A stretch of DNA of 64,000 bases from Ampullaceana balthica. Lineage: Eukaryota; Mollusca; Gastropoda; Lymnaeidae. The notes under the pieces were generated by a model, which worked only from the letters and a program-made list of their open reading frames with translations, did not search any database and had not been told where the DNA came from. The stretch's first letter is position 1, and the number at the start of each line of letters is the position of its first letter. Below are positions 46,901-58,684 of this stretch, in pieces. A program made the translations under genes and the position numbers. Location: NCBI GenBank assembly GCA_944989445.1, contig CALYLW010000342.1:372001-436000 (forward strand), in the 5' to 3' direction.

Positions 46901-47961
46901 ATAACAAGACGGCGATCTCACTGCTTATATTGTTCTATTTTAACAGTTATTTTGATGCAGTGTTCAAGACAATAAAATTTGAATGTTCTATTGTATTTCT
47001 TCGATAATTTCAACATGAAAAACATGATATTACAAAAAACTATAAAGTGTAAAACAAATATCTTGTGACTATGGCTTAAAATAAATTTTTTAACTGTGTG
47101 TGTGTGTGTGGATCTAATTTGTACATACGCATAGGGGAGGGGGTTCTGAAAATGTTTGGGGTGCAACAGGGGGGAGGGGGGTATGAAAATATGACTATTG
47201 TACGCATGGGCGTCGCTAGGATTTTTTCCGGGGCAAAAAAATCCCACTTTTTTTTATATTTTAACTGGCAATGCCATACAGGTACAATTTTCAATTAAAA
47301 TCAAGTTCAGTATAAAATAAGGGTTGAAAAAAGCCTTAGAAATTAATAAGACTTACAAATTAGTGCTGTAATAGTTAAAATACAACATTTATTAATGCAT
47401 TTAATAAAAAAATTTTAAATTCTCAAATGTAGGGGGGGCAAATGCCCCCCCTTCCCTACGCCCATGATTGTACGTACGTAATATATGGATGGCCCCTTAC
47501 TTGATTCTCCCTATTTTCTGATCTAAAATCATGGGGGCTGATACCAAAGGTCTTGCTGTAAGGGTGACCAATCAGCTGATAGTGTTATACTTAGCCTATC
47601 CATATCTCACACATTTCTTGATGTTGGCTTCTATTCATTTAAATTACTATTCAGATAAAACAGATGGCAAGCTGTTGTTGGCCATTGCTGATATCACATT
47701 TGAGGAAGATTTTTTTTTAAACCAATAATACCAACTAAAAGCTCTTGATTCAAAATAGTTGAGTATGGTACTTTAAGTTAAAAGTGTCATTGAGAGATGA
47801 TAAATAGTAACATTTTCAATTATTGCTCTCGAATAACCTCCAGGTTTCTTCTCCAGCTGTTTTCTGACATAGATCTCTACCTCCCTGACTTGAGCGACAA
47901 CATTGATTTAATAGAATCTTTGCTCAATCAATACGAACTTGATTCTGGTCAATCATCATAG
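43939..47961 (+). CDS. GLTP: Glycolipid transfer protein (GLTP fold), 6 exons, 224 aa
   Basis: Exons are 43939-44101, 44698-44753, 45113-45234, 45445-45595, 45946-46023 and 47857-47961; phases join to 675 nt. GLTP-fold proteins are cytosolic all-helical carriers that move glycosphingolipids or ceramide-1-phosphate between membranes. Lipid-headgroup motifs are visible: RDMLGNIKRIDDRF (D and N as in GLTP Asp48 and Asn52, with Arg at the Lys55 position), IWLKRSLEFL (Trp96 equivalent) and KAYEMTLKQHHGKISR (His140 equivalent). The residue after H-G is Lys where GLTP has Trp. The last exon must start at 47857; the acceptor 13 nt upstream would hit a stop. The C-terminus aligns without gaps to human GLTP. 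Length (GLTP 209) is slightly longer at the N-terminus. CPTP-type specificity cannot be excluded, but the motifs are closer to GLTP. Confidence 0.88.
44856..44906. repeat. Perfect 19-bp hairpin in GLTP intron 2
   Basis: The arms CCAATCTTAGTTATTTTGG (44856-44874) and its reverse complement (44888-44906) enclose a 13-nt loop. No repeat partner was noticed elsewhere in the window. Confidence 0.9.
46301..47501. mobile_element. Nested MITE cluster in GLTP intron 5
   Basis: The outer ends are GGGGCCATCCATACAC at 46301 and TATGGATGGCCCC at about 47500. Inside are sequences of the GGGGCCGTCC family (TGACGTCATTTATGGACGG at about 46807-46826) and, later, a hAT-type MITE at 47205-47466. Exact boundaries of the inner family copy are not resolved. 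Confidence 0.65.
47205..47466. mobile_element. hAT-type MITE, CATGGGCGTCGC ends, 8-bp TSD
   Basis: The ends CATGGGCGTCGCTAGG and CCCTACGCCCATG are imperfect inverted repeats. The duplication ATTGTACG flanks it at 47197-47204 and 47467-47474. Subterminal GGGGCAAA and GGGGGGCAAATGCCCC tracts are present. 262 bp, non-coding. Confidence 0.9.
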
Positions 47962-49460
47962 TCAAGAGAAACAAATACAGTGTGATGATGCTGGGCTGCT
48001 GGGTGTTAATTATGTTGAAATAATCCCTCAGCTCAGTTCAAAATGGGTACAATTTTTATATCTATCAAGTTATTATGACTTGGAATTAGGATAAAATTTA
48101 TATGAATGAGAATATGCACATATTGTTTTCAATATACAAGCAATGAGATCTCCTTTGATCTGCTAATATTATGAATATAGTGTCAACATTTTGGTCCAAA
48201 CACCTGATATATTATATTTATTATAATTGAAAGGTTAGAGATCAAAATAATTGATTAACTTATTCAGGTGCTAATTTTTACCTTTCAACACTTGATTCAT
48301 TCCAATAACTTTAAAATATTTATGTAATTGTGATAGTATTTTTTTTTAGTATTGTTTAATAGGAATCTCATTTATGTTTTTAAGTTATGTTCAGTCTTGC
48401 TACCAGAAGCCTGCTGGGTTTTGTTTTGCTGAAGGCGCCACTGGTATAATAATTTTTATGCTGTATTCATGTTTTTTCAACAATGCTCTTTGATGACCAG
48501 AGTCAACCAATTGTTACTTTTAAAAAAAATGTATAACAATGTAATAACAATCATATAATCATAAGTACAAAACTGTAAAAATATTAAAAATAACACTTTA
48601 TTAAATGTAATTCTATCAAGTACATCTGTCTGTGAAGTACATCTGTATATAATTAGAACCATTAATTATTTTCTCTCACTAAATATGTAAACATTTGTTC
48701 CCTGAAATATTTTTAATATTTGAAAGTAATATTTAAATGACAGTTAAAAATGATATTTTAAAAACCACATATCAATTTAACATTTTTGTGTGTGCAAAAT
48801 TTGTTACAAACTTTTGCTATCTAAGATTTAATTCTGTATGTTGTGATATAGGCACCAAGTTACCATAGCATCTGAAAGTCTTAATCTGGTCACTGAAATT
48901 TAAATTAAGGGTTTTCAAAATGATTATATAAAAAATAAAATATATGACAGATTCTTAACAAATCTTAAAATTGTATTTTACCTTTAGGGCCAAAAATAGA
49001 ACAATGGTCCTGGCAAAAGTTTGTTAAGGTTAAACAATCTGTGATAAAGATTACAATTACTTATGTTCACTTGTATTTTTTGTGTGCCATTAGGAAAACA
49101 CCCAGTAGTTCACATTTGCTCAAAGAATGAATTCCATAAAAAAAATTTACTTTCATTTATACCTTCCACTTTTAAATATTGCTTTCATTTATATCTTTCA
49201 TGTTCAAATATACTGATAAATATGTTTGTTAAAGTTGGATCAGAATAACATATTGCGTTCAAATGTGTAATATTTATTTTTATTGCAAAAGTGCAAATAA
49301 TGTAAGCATTTACTTTTATTCTCATGTATCTTGTAATTATTTGAACTGGGGAAAACGTAACTATGGAGCTTTTCCTTATTACAGCTATGTCTAGCGCTAT
49401 TTTTTCATTTAAATTAATTTCTCTGTAATGTGACTTTGTTAAATTTTGGAACGGATGTAT
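47962..49460. other. 3' region of GLTP and intergenic DNA
   Basis: Sequence is AT-rich and presumably starts with the GLTP 3' UTR. No further gene or repeat boundary was recognised. Confidence 0.5.
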
Positions 49461-49462
49461 GG

Positions 49463-49608
49463 AGCAATGTTCCCTTTAAGTTGCGTAGGTATCTTACCAA
49501 CACTGCGCCAGCAGCTAGAATTACAGCGCAGCAAATTTTGATAAAAATTGCACAGAAAAAATGGACGCTGTGCAACTTTGCACACGGACCAACGAACCTT
49601 AGAGGGAA
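49463..49608. mobile_element. MITE, TGTTCCCTTTAAG family
   Basis: The left end AATGTTCCCTTTAAGTTGCG and right end CCTTAGAGGGAACATT form an inverted repeat; the interior has GAATTACAGCGCAGCAAATT. Related copies are at about 13500-13740, 32136-32315, 41265-41345, 53575-53680 and 57910-58015. Confidence 0.82.
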
Positions 49609-50315
49609 CATTAGTGTGGAGCTGGTATATCTGCAATATTCCCTGCTTTATTTATTATTTGGCCTTTCTTTTGAAAGCATCTTATCCATGAGATTAGACT
49701 TGGTCTTCCATTGTTTATCTTCTTCTCTTATTTAATTATTTTCCTTCACTTTCTTATTAAGCACCTTTTTTAAAAAAGTTTTAAAGGAATAAATATTAAT
49801 ATTAGCTTTTGAAAAATGTTGATTTTATTTGACTTGTCTCGGTGTCTCTTATTCTTAAACAGCATGACATACAGCTTAATCAAGCATTTAGTTACGATTT
49901 GTTTTGAAAGGCACAAAAAAAAAGAACTTTCCAAAAATTGTACCCCATCCCGACAAGTGTTTTTGATATTTATGTGTACGTTTTCCAATGTTTCCGCAAG
50001 TTGGCTAATTTAAAAAAAATTATAAGAAAGCAATTACACATCTGAGAAAATGATTAGTGACTAATTTGATTTTTTAAAAACGTTTTCCAAGTGTCAGCAT
50101 CAGTTACAATATTATACATAATATTAAATGCTACTTAAATTTTTTTGATTCAATGACCACTTTTGAAACTATGTTAAGGACAGATCTATCTCACGTGATG
50201 GCATGTATAATGATTCATTTTGATGAAATGTTTATAGTTCATTTTATAACATGTATATCAAGAACAATTAGAAGAGAAACAATGAGATTAATCACGTAAC
50301 TGGAACATGCTAAAT

Positions 50316-50321
50316 TTTATT
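50316..50321 (-). promoter_or_regulatory. SSRP1 polyadenylation signal
   Basis: AATAAA on the minus strand, about 120 nt after the SSRP1 stop codon. It is the first canonical signal downstream. Confidence 0.6.
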
Positions 50322-50440
50322 GGTGTAGCATCCCAAAAGCACAAATGAATTACATAGGTGTTGAAAACATTGGTTTAGGTTTTTATCAAGTCAAATTCAA
50401 CAAAGGTAAAAGATTGATTTATTGAAGGATAATTTGTTTA

Positions 50441-53400
50441 TTAGTCTGACCCTGACTCTTCTTCTTTGGCGGATGAAGCTGGTGATCCAGATGCGGGAGA
50501 CGCTGAACCTTTCTTTTCCTTGAAAAATACAGAAACGTTAACTTTAGTTATAAATAACATAATAAAAAAGGTACATGGATGTTAAAAAAAAGAAAAAATA
50601 TTTAGAAAGTTACAGATTGACACACAACTCAGATTGACTCACTCACCTCATCACTGTCATGATTTTCATTTCCAGATTCAACATCTGAACCTTTTGCTGA
50701 TTTTTCCGACTCCACCTCTGACTTAGCAGGACTCTCATTCTTCTTGTTCTTCTTAGCTATTTTTTTTAGAGGTTTGTCGCTACCTTCTGAACTACTGGAG
50801 TCACTGCCGGAGCTAGAGATGTACTCTTTACTTTTGAAACCGGCCCCACCACCACCACCCCCACCACTTGTAGTAGAGTCTGCCTAGATAAATAAATAAT
50901 ATTATTAATATTTCATTGAATGTATTCATTCTCAATACTTATACCATGGACGTTAAGTCCTTAAAAAAAGTTACTAACATAAATGATTGTTGATGTCTGC
51001 GACCCTTCCAACGGCATAGGCCAACTTCGATAGTCCTTCAGGCATTCCTGTATTGGGCCAGCCTCTTACAGTCATGGCCAATTTTCTTAATGTCTGCATT
51101 CAATTCTCGGCGCCGAGTGTTTCTTGGAGGACCTCTTTTTCGCGTTCCCTAGGGGTTCCATTTCAGGGCTTGCCTTGTATTGGAAATCAGGTTTTCTTAG
51201 CGTATGGTCAATCCATCTCCACTGCTTCTGGAGAATCTTTTGCTTTAGTGGCTTCAGCCTTGTCTGCTGCCACAGTTCCAGGTTGCTGACTCTGTCAGGC
51301 CAGTCAATCTTTCTTAGATTAATCCTTCTTAGGCAATTGTTAATAATGGGCTGAATTCTGGTCAGGTTTACGGCTGTTGTTGTCCACGTCTCAGCTCCAT
51401 ATAGCAGCGCAGGCTTCACCATGGCGTTGAAGATCCTTATTTTTAAATTGCTGCTTAGGTTTCTGAAGCCCCAAACATCAAATTACTGCGGCTAAAAAAT
51501 TTTTTTTAATGAATCTATTGAAATAAAAAAAATTTCATAATTAGAAAAAAAAATCCACTTACTTTCTTTTTCTGTGGTGAATGTTTGGGTTTTCGTTTTG
51601 GAGGATTTTGTGGCTGAAGATTTTGAGTCTTCTTCTTCATCTCCTTCACTATCAGAGGGTTTATTTTTGTTGTATTCTTCCATAGCCTTCTGGTACTCAG
51701 CCTTGGCCTCCTTTGCCTTTTCATCCCACTCCTAGTCAATTTAATGTATATCAAGAAATATTATTTTCAAATCTCACTCCTATTCAATTCAAAGTATATC
51801 AAGAACAATTATTTTCATGAGCTGTAAAATGAAAGTCCACACTCATCTTTAATTCATAAAGCCCGATTTAAGACTTAACACAAAGAAATTAAAGATAAAG
51901 ACAATGTTTGACTAACAGTTTTATCTGTGACCTCCTTCCACATTTCCCCAGCTTTCTTTGATAGGTCTGTGACAGATATGCCAGGGTTTTCCTCTTTGAT
52001 TTGCTCTCTATGTTCATTGAGCCATATGAAGTAGGCAGACTGTGGACGCTTTGGTCTATTTGGGTCCTTGTCTTTGCCCTTTCCGCTCTTCCTTTTTCGA
52101 GGGGCACTCTCTTTCTAGAAAAGATCAATATTGACAAATTCAATTTTCAAAAAAACTGTCTATAAAAAATAAATAGATAAAATCCAACAAGAATTTTACG
52201 CCACAAATTAGAAAATGAATACTTGTGGATTAACAAACATTTATACAAGAATAAATTACAATGTCAATTCAACCAATGATCAATTATTATACTGTATGTA
52301 TCTCTGAGGAGCTGAATCTAATAGCTTTGGTACCTAACTGATTAGGGTCTATCCATAAAATATAAAGCCTGAAGGGGAGAGGGGTGTCAGTGTCAATTTC
52401 ACATGTGGACATTTTAAAAAAAACATCTACAATCATCATGAAGTTCTGGGGGTCTAAGTTTCATTTTATTTTAAAGATTGTAAACATCACCAGCAGGGTT
52501 TTCTAGAAATGATTGTCAAAATTGTGCCATGTATTTTCAAAGTTGTGCTGACTAGATATAGCTTAGTCATAAGCCAAAAGTAGAAGTATTGCAGCAATAT
52601 TTGTTTGACCATCGATGGGTGTGTGTGTCTTGCGCTTTGTTGAGCCACAACAGTGTAGACATAAAATGTTATGATTGCCAGAAAGTGTAGGTCTTCACCA
52701 GGTGCCTTGTGTTTAACTCTAACAAGAACACTTTAAAATTGTAAAAACGTTTTTTTTTCATATTACAAAAAACAAAGAAAGATCATCAATATATTCTGCT
52801 AATATTAAAGCACCCAGGAAGATGATTATATTTTGGAGAGATCTGTGAAAGATTTTTTATATTATGACATAATAATCTCATTATTCATATATCATAAAGC
52901 TTATTGGACTTTGCCTTGAGATTTTTATGTGCTGGGAGATGGGGAGTCCATTGAAAACCTTATTGTTAAGTATGTGTTGAATAAGTCAAATATGGATGTG
53001 GGTGCAAACAAAAATGCATACAGATGGACTTGAATATTTCTTAATTTTTTGTTCTTACACACTTGGAGTGAGGAGAAAAATTATATATTACATACTTAAA
53101 CGTTTTGCTTTTAAAAGTTTTATTTTAAAACTTACAACTGTTTTAGCAGTCTTTGCTTTCTGTTCTTTCTTTCTCTCTTCTTTCTCCTTTTTCTTCTGTT
53201 CCTTTTCTTTCCGCTTTTCCTCTCTAACTTTTCGCCTCTCCTCTGCATCGGACCCAACATCCTGGCCATCACTACTTCCTCCACTGTAGTCAGAATCAGA
53301 GTCAGAATCCGATGTTGTTGGAGGGTTGCTGTCATACCTAAAATTATTTTAGTTATATTTGTAGAGATTTTATACATTTACATTTCTGAATATCAACAAA

Positions 53401-56400
53401 TATGATTCATTGGCCTGTCCAGTAATAACAATATTATTTCAAGGGATTGACATAAATCAATATTTGAATCTTGGAAGTGCCAAAAAGAGACTACTGATGT
53501 AACCAGTAACCAAACAACTGTAATTTAAAAATGGCCAAACTATCCATACCCAAAGGTTTGTTGGATCATGTGCACACTTTGCACAGCATTAATTTTTGTA
53601 CAAAATTTTACACCCTAAAAACAAAGATATATTATACAGATATCTGTGCGCTGTGCAGCTAAAGGGAACATTTGTATTAGACGCACTTTTTCCTTTGAAA
53701 AATTGCCTCCAAAATTAAGATGCTTCTTATACTCAAAATCATTATAAAAATTCAAGTGTTTGATTTAAAATCCCTACAGTCTTAAAAATGGCCATATATT
53801 CCATCTCTATTGGGTAACATTGGATTGAAGTGACAGAAGCAGTGCACCAATGCAACAAACATGTGTTGCCAGGATTCATGTGACAGAAGCAGTGCACCAA
53901 TGCAACAAACATGTGTTGCCAGGATTCATGTGACAGAAGCAGTGCGCCAATGCAACAAACATGTGTTGCCAGGATTCAAGTGACAGAAGCAGTGCACCAA
54001 TGCAACAAACATGTGTTGCCAGGATTCAAAAGCTTGCTAATACTGCCTCCCTCCCGCCCCACCATCAAAAAACCAGAATACTGTCTGGTCTATGATGCGT
54101 CAGTGCACTCTATGGGTTCGAATGATCTTGAATTAAAAGTGATTTGTGTTATCAGTAACAGTATAGATTGAAAGTAATAGCATATGCTGAAAAACATTGA
54201 AACTGAGCAGCATTTCTGCCCACCACAAATGGATAAATACCATTCGCGACTGGCGGGCTAGTGACATGATGATTTTCAGGAATATTGTAAGAGGTCAGTT
54301 TGGTTTTATAAACTAAGAATATAACTTTTCTATAAGCTTCATTAATTGGACAAGGCATTTCCATATGTTAAATTTACTATCCTGAGATTAACCCGAGGGG
54401 GTGACATGAACATTCCACCATTTAAATCTTATACTCACTCTTCAGCAACTTCACTACCACTCTCTCCTGGATTGAATGATTCATCTGTAACAAACAAAAA
54501 TCATGTTTAGTACTGGTACTTAGAATGCAATATTATAAACATTTTAGCCCAGTACTTATTGGTTCTGCATAAGTTAAAATCAAAGAAATTCCTTGACAAT
54601 TCACATCAGTAAATACTTGTTGAACCAACCTGAGCTATCGTCACTGTCATCATCGTCCCTGTCTTTGCCCTCTGCTTTCATCCTCTCTAAGTAAGCATCG
54701 TGATCACCACCCTCAGCATCACTGTCAGACATTTCGTTATATGAAGTTGTTTTGCTCTGTAAGACAAAGTCAAGAAAATTGTTAATAATATGAAACTGCC
54801 CTAAGTTGCTAATTTCTTTTTAGTTAAACAAGTAATAAGAACATTCATTTAGAGCAGTTCTGTTAAGAATGATTTAATTTGCAATTTTGAACATTAAATT
54901 TAAAAAAAAATTTTTTTATTATAGAGCCCTACATAAAGAACTTACCCCTTTATCTCCAATATTTTTAACCCTCAAGTTTTTACTTTTGACAAAGTCATAA
55001 AGCTTTCCATACTCATCTCTGGCAGATAGAAATAAGTTGAATTTAAAGTAAAACTAATGGGGGCATTGATGGTGAGTTGAAAGAAAAAATTAAATATCAA
55101 AACTTGACTCACTGTGTAAAGATAAAGTTCAATATCCATAAAATTACTTTCGTTTCCACAAGATTTCCAATGTACTTTTAGAACATGTATACTTGTTAGG
55201 TTTGTGAATTTATTTAGTATAAGATTTTCACTGTTTAAAATGACTTGATGATGTAGAAAAATACACTTACAGTCATAGGGTATATTGTAAATTAAGAGTT
55301 CAAAATGGGAAGTAAGGGAGGAATAAAAGAAAGGCAAGTATAATCAAAGATGATCTTACTTTTCCACACCAACAAAAGTAAAAGTGGCCCCTGCATTCGT
55401 GTCGACCTCAAAGTCAAATGATCTGGTGCTTCCTGCACTCCTGGCAAAGTTGACATTGGCCACCTCATCAAATCTGATGTGTATGGGAGGCTTGTGAACA
55501 AAGATGAAACCGCGCTCCAGCGGGTACAGCAGACCCGTGGCAGCTTTGTATGAGCAACTGACAGCCTGGGCACCTGAATGGCTGGAAGTTTACAAAGAAT
55601 AAACATCAGAAATAAACATAAAGGTTTCTTGACATTCACATACAAAAAGTTTTTATAGTAATTACCAAAGTATTGAGGTGATATGAAAATTCCATATACC
55701 CTGTAAAACTGCCAGGAACTGTAATCTTGCGACCGGTGATGGCTTTGAATACCTTGCTCACAACCTCAAACTCAAGACCTGACATCTCTTTCTGTAGCTT
55801 GTCCTCATATTTTGTCTTTATATCCTCTCTAGAAGTTTTAAAATATAAAAAAATTAATAATCAATAGATATATATAATGGGTAATTTAATAAGAGGCTTT
55901 AAATTGATATCTATTTTCAAAAATTGAAGACACAAAATTTCTATATTGTGATTTAACGAGTTAAGTAAAATTAGAGGAAATAAAATTATGTGAAGTGGTT
56001 AATATATCCCTACAGGAAGGAAATTATTTTTCAACCAAACTTACTCTGATAAATTAAGCTCTAGTGTCATCTCATCTTCTTTGTTAAAGAGAAGAATCAA
56101 AAAGTGGTATCTTGTCTGGCCTTGTTTGATAGGTGGATCAAGACTTACCTAAAATTATAATGGAGACAATGATGAAATTCTATACATTTTTTTTTATTGT
56201 ATCATAAATGCAGCAGGCATTAGCATGTTATAGCGAGGTTTCACAGTTTTTTCTCTTCTTTAAAATAAAAAAAACAACAGAAAATGATGACTAAAATAAG
56301 GATAATAAATTAACGTATTCCACATCAGAACAATCTAATTAGAGACCAGATGTCTTATCGATAAACAGGTTTTCGTGTGTAGAATACATTGTTTAGAAGT

Positions 56401-58528
56401 CACTGATGTTTATCCTGATGTACACAAGTTCAATGTGACCTAAATGTAAGGTAAGAATGTTTACTGTGTGCTCAGTAAGTTCTTTTAAACCAAGAGATCA
56501 TCCTGTCCCTTGGAGCTGTTACATTACTTTCATTTTCCTACATCACTGTATAACAACACACATACCAAATAGCAAGACTTACCACAAAGTACATCTGCCT
56601 ACCATCTTTGTGAGGCAACAAAAACAATCTAAGAATGGTTTGGTATGGTATCTTGTAATCAAATGTTTTGCCATGGAGTTGCAAGAATCCAGGGAACAGC
56701 TTGAGATCATAACGACCTCTAAAATGAGAAAAGATCAATATAAGATACATTCGTGGTTGTAGTTACCTTATGATGTAGTTATCTTATTAGAAAACTGGGC
56801 CTTCATTAAATCTACATTGATTCAAGGGCAAAGGGGACATTTTTTTCTAGGAATGAAAGTTCTCAAATCATTTGGTTAACAGTATGGGCTTTCTTTAAAA
56901 AGATTGTGACAAATCATTTTTTGGAGAAAAAAAACCTTTTGATTTCTAAAAAAATAATGTTTTTTAAATATTCCATATTTACCTTGGTGTCAAACATTGC
57001 ACTTCAGATAGAGTACAGATACTCTCCCCACTGATCTGTATGATATCTGCATTCTCCATGACATTCTTGTGAAATTGCTAAAATAATTTATAAAGTGATA
57101 CATTTAATTTCTCTAAAATATTCAATTTCAAATCATTTAACAGCAGTGCAATGCACTGAACTAAAATATTTTATCTAACTTTCTTTCAATATTAAATATA
57201 ACTTGTTGCATTTTATATTTATTTAAAATTGAATCTCTCACACATTATACCTCTTTTTTTTTAAATTTAAATAAGCTAGATTTTTGTCTTGGAAGACTTG
57301 TCAGTTGAAAATTATTTGTTTATACTTTGTTATCTATGTTTCTTTTTATTACAACTATTAGAGCTGAAATGGTCTAGCTGCTTATGCTGCATTTCCCTAA
57401 TATTTTTTATAAGTCATCTCGTCTTTATTACACCCAATAAATAATGTAAGATACTTACTTCTGTGCTTAAATTTAAATAAATTATATTAATTTCATTTAG
57501 AAATGTTACCAAGTATCATTTTTCAAGTCTATGGTTAGATATTTTTTTAAATAATTATAATTTTGGATATAAAAATATTCTAGAAAATTAGGAATTTAAA
57601 CCTCTTAGCTCTGGTATCAAATTTTAAAAAAAAATAATTAAAGAATTCTTACAACAACGGGATCTGTTTCTGTGTCAGGTTCTGGTGGAATGTGAAATCT
57701 GACCTCCATTAATGATACTGCAGCATCATCATTTTGATGAAATTCAATGGTAACTTCATTCTTTGCTGTGGTAGAGTTCATCACATTGGTCAGGGGAATT
57801 TCAAAAGCGAGGATGTTGTCGATCTTGAAATTTAAAGAGTTTCCTGAAACATTTGACAGAAAGTGGAGATACTGTAAGTCTTCATTCCTGAATCATTGAG
57901 CTGTAAAGATATTTAGAATTACAGCGCAAAAAATTTCGTAAAATATTGCAAAAAAATGGATGCACACTAGTTTTTTTTTACTTTGCACATGGACCAATAA
58001 ATCTTAGAGGAAACATGGACTTAGAGCAATATGCTAAAAGCAAAGCAAAGCAAAGCAAAAATAACATTTTACCTTCAAAATCTGCAGTTCCCCAGTTCCA
58101 GCCTTTTAAAGACATGTCAACTTTTTCAAGGCCAACTGAATAATAATTTGATATGAATTTTGCCAATTTTTCAAATTCCTGGTAAAGAAACAAACAAAAG
58201 AAAAACTTATTAAAAATACAAGTTAGAATCTCAAATATCCCCTCTCAATGTTTTAGAGAAGCAAGTTATTTTACATAGTATATATATATATATATATCAA
58301 AATTAATTTTAAAAATAATGTAATCAAATTTTAAAAACTTACTGCATCTTTAAAGCCATCATATCTATGTATTCCACCACTGGAGAGCACAAATTTGAGA
58401 CAATGACCTCTCGCCCTCTTTAGCCACAGACATTTTTCAATGTCGGAACTCTGAAACTGATCAACTTTTCCTGTTTTTACATTCTTGAATATGACGCTAT
58501 TTCTCTGCAGTTTTAAACGACCAGGATT
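50441..58528 (-). CDS. SSRP1: SSRP1, FACT complex HMG-box subunit (16 exons, first exon missing)
   Basis: Exons: 58528-58343, 58178-58073, 57843-57653, 57077-56983, 56718-56583, 56148-56045, 55828-55700, 55581-55360, 55018-54946, 54756-54630, 54484-54439, 53337-53136, 52114-51917, 51731-51563, 50879-50647, 50518-50441. Together they give 764 residues with consistent phases. SSRP1 pairs with SPT16 as the histone chaperone FACT, loosening nucleosomes in transcription and replication. The order is: N-terminal domain ([29 protein letters not shown]); middle PH-type domain ([46 protein letters not shown]); acidic linker ([20 protein letters not shown]); charged region; HMG box at about residues 556-628 of the visible part ([20 protein letters not shown]); Ser/Asp-rich tail with seven consecutive Gly. 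The first about 20 codons (before NPGRLKL) are on an exon not found here, upstream of 58.7 kb or outside the window. Introns carry an RTE fragment, MITEs and a minisatellite. Confidence 0.97.
51000..51482 (-). mobile_element. RTE-like LINE fragment in an SSRP1 intron
   Basis: The minus frame 51422-51087 reads [20 protein letters not shown], then [30 protein letters not shown] and, frame-shifted, the 3' end. It aligns with the C-terminus of the 25206-26017 element ([16 protein letters not shown]), so both belong to one family. It lies between the SSRP1 exons 51731-51563 and 50879-50647, in the sense orientation. Confidence 0.85.
53575..53680. repeat. TGTTCCC-family repeat in an SSRP1 intron
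   Basis: ACTTTGCACAGCATTAATTT and GCTGTGCAGCTAAAGGGAAC mark a copy close in sequence to the right half of the 49463-49608 element. Confidence 0.7.
53831..54030. repeat. 50-bp minisatellite, four copies
   Basis: The unit begins TGACAGAAGCAGTGCACCAA and repeats at 53831, 53881, 53931 and 53981, with single-base differences only (CACC/CGCC; last bases ATG/AAG/AAA). It lies in the SSRP1 intron between exons 54484-54439 and 53337-53136. Confidence 0.97.
57910..58015. repeat. TGTTCCC-family repeat in an SSRP1 intron
   Basis: AGAATTACAGCGCAAAAAAT and CTTTGCACATGGACCAAT, ending in TTAGAGGAAACAT, match the 49463-49608 element. The intron also has a short (AGCAA)n run at 58036-58060. Confidence 0.75.
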
Positions 58529-58684
58529 CTGAAAATGTTTATGAAATCTTCTTTTAACACAAAAAATATGATAATTCCAATAATGTCTAATTTTTTCAGA
58601 TTTTGTATATCTACAGCAGTGAAAATGCACATATTTTGTGCTTCTAAGCAGAGATGGGGGAAATAATTTTTTTGTGAGCATTAG

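Noticed and set aside
46918..47298. Overlapping frames on both strands
   Set aside because: Translations of the MITE cluster in GLTP intron 5; no protein motif.
47531..47728. 65-codon frame as an extra GLTP exon
   Set aside because: Direct join of 46023 to 47857 gives a gapless alignment with the GLTP C-terminus; this frame has no GLTP similarity.
51515..51754. Second minus-strand frame rich in Lys/Pro
   Set aside because: Shadow of SSRP1 exon 51731-51563, whose frame continues the HMG box ([20 protein letters not shown]).
53132..53377. 81-codon minus-strand basic frame over an SSRP1 exon
   Set aside because: It is an alternative frame of the charged SSRP1 exon 53337-53136; the SSRP1 frame joins its neighbours in phase and matches the family.
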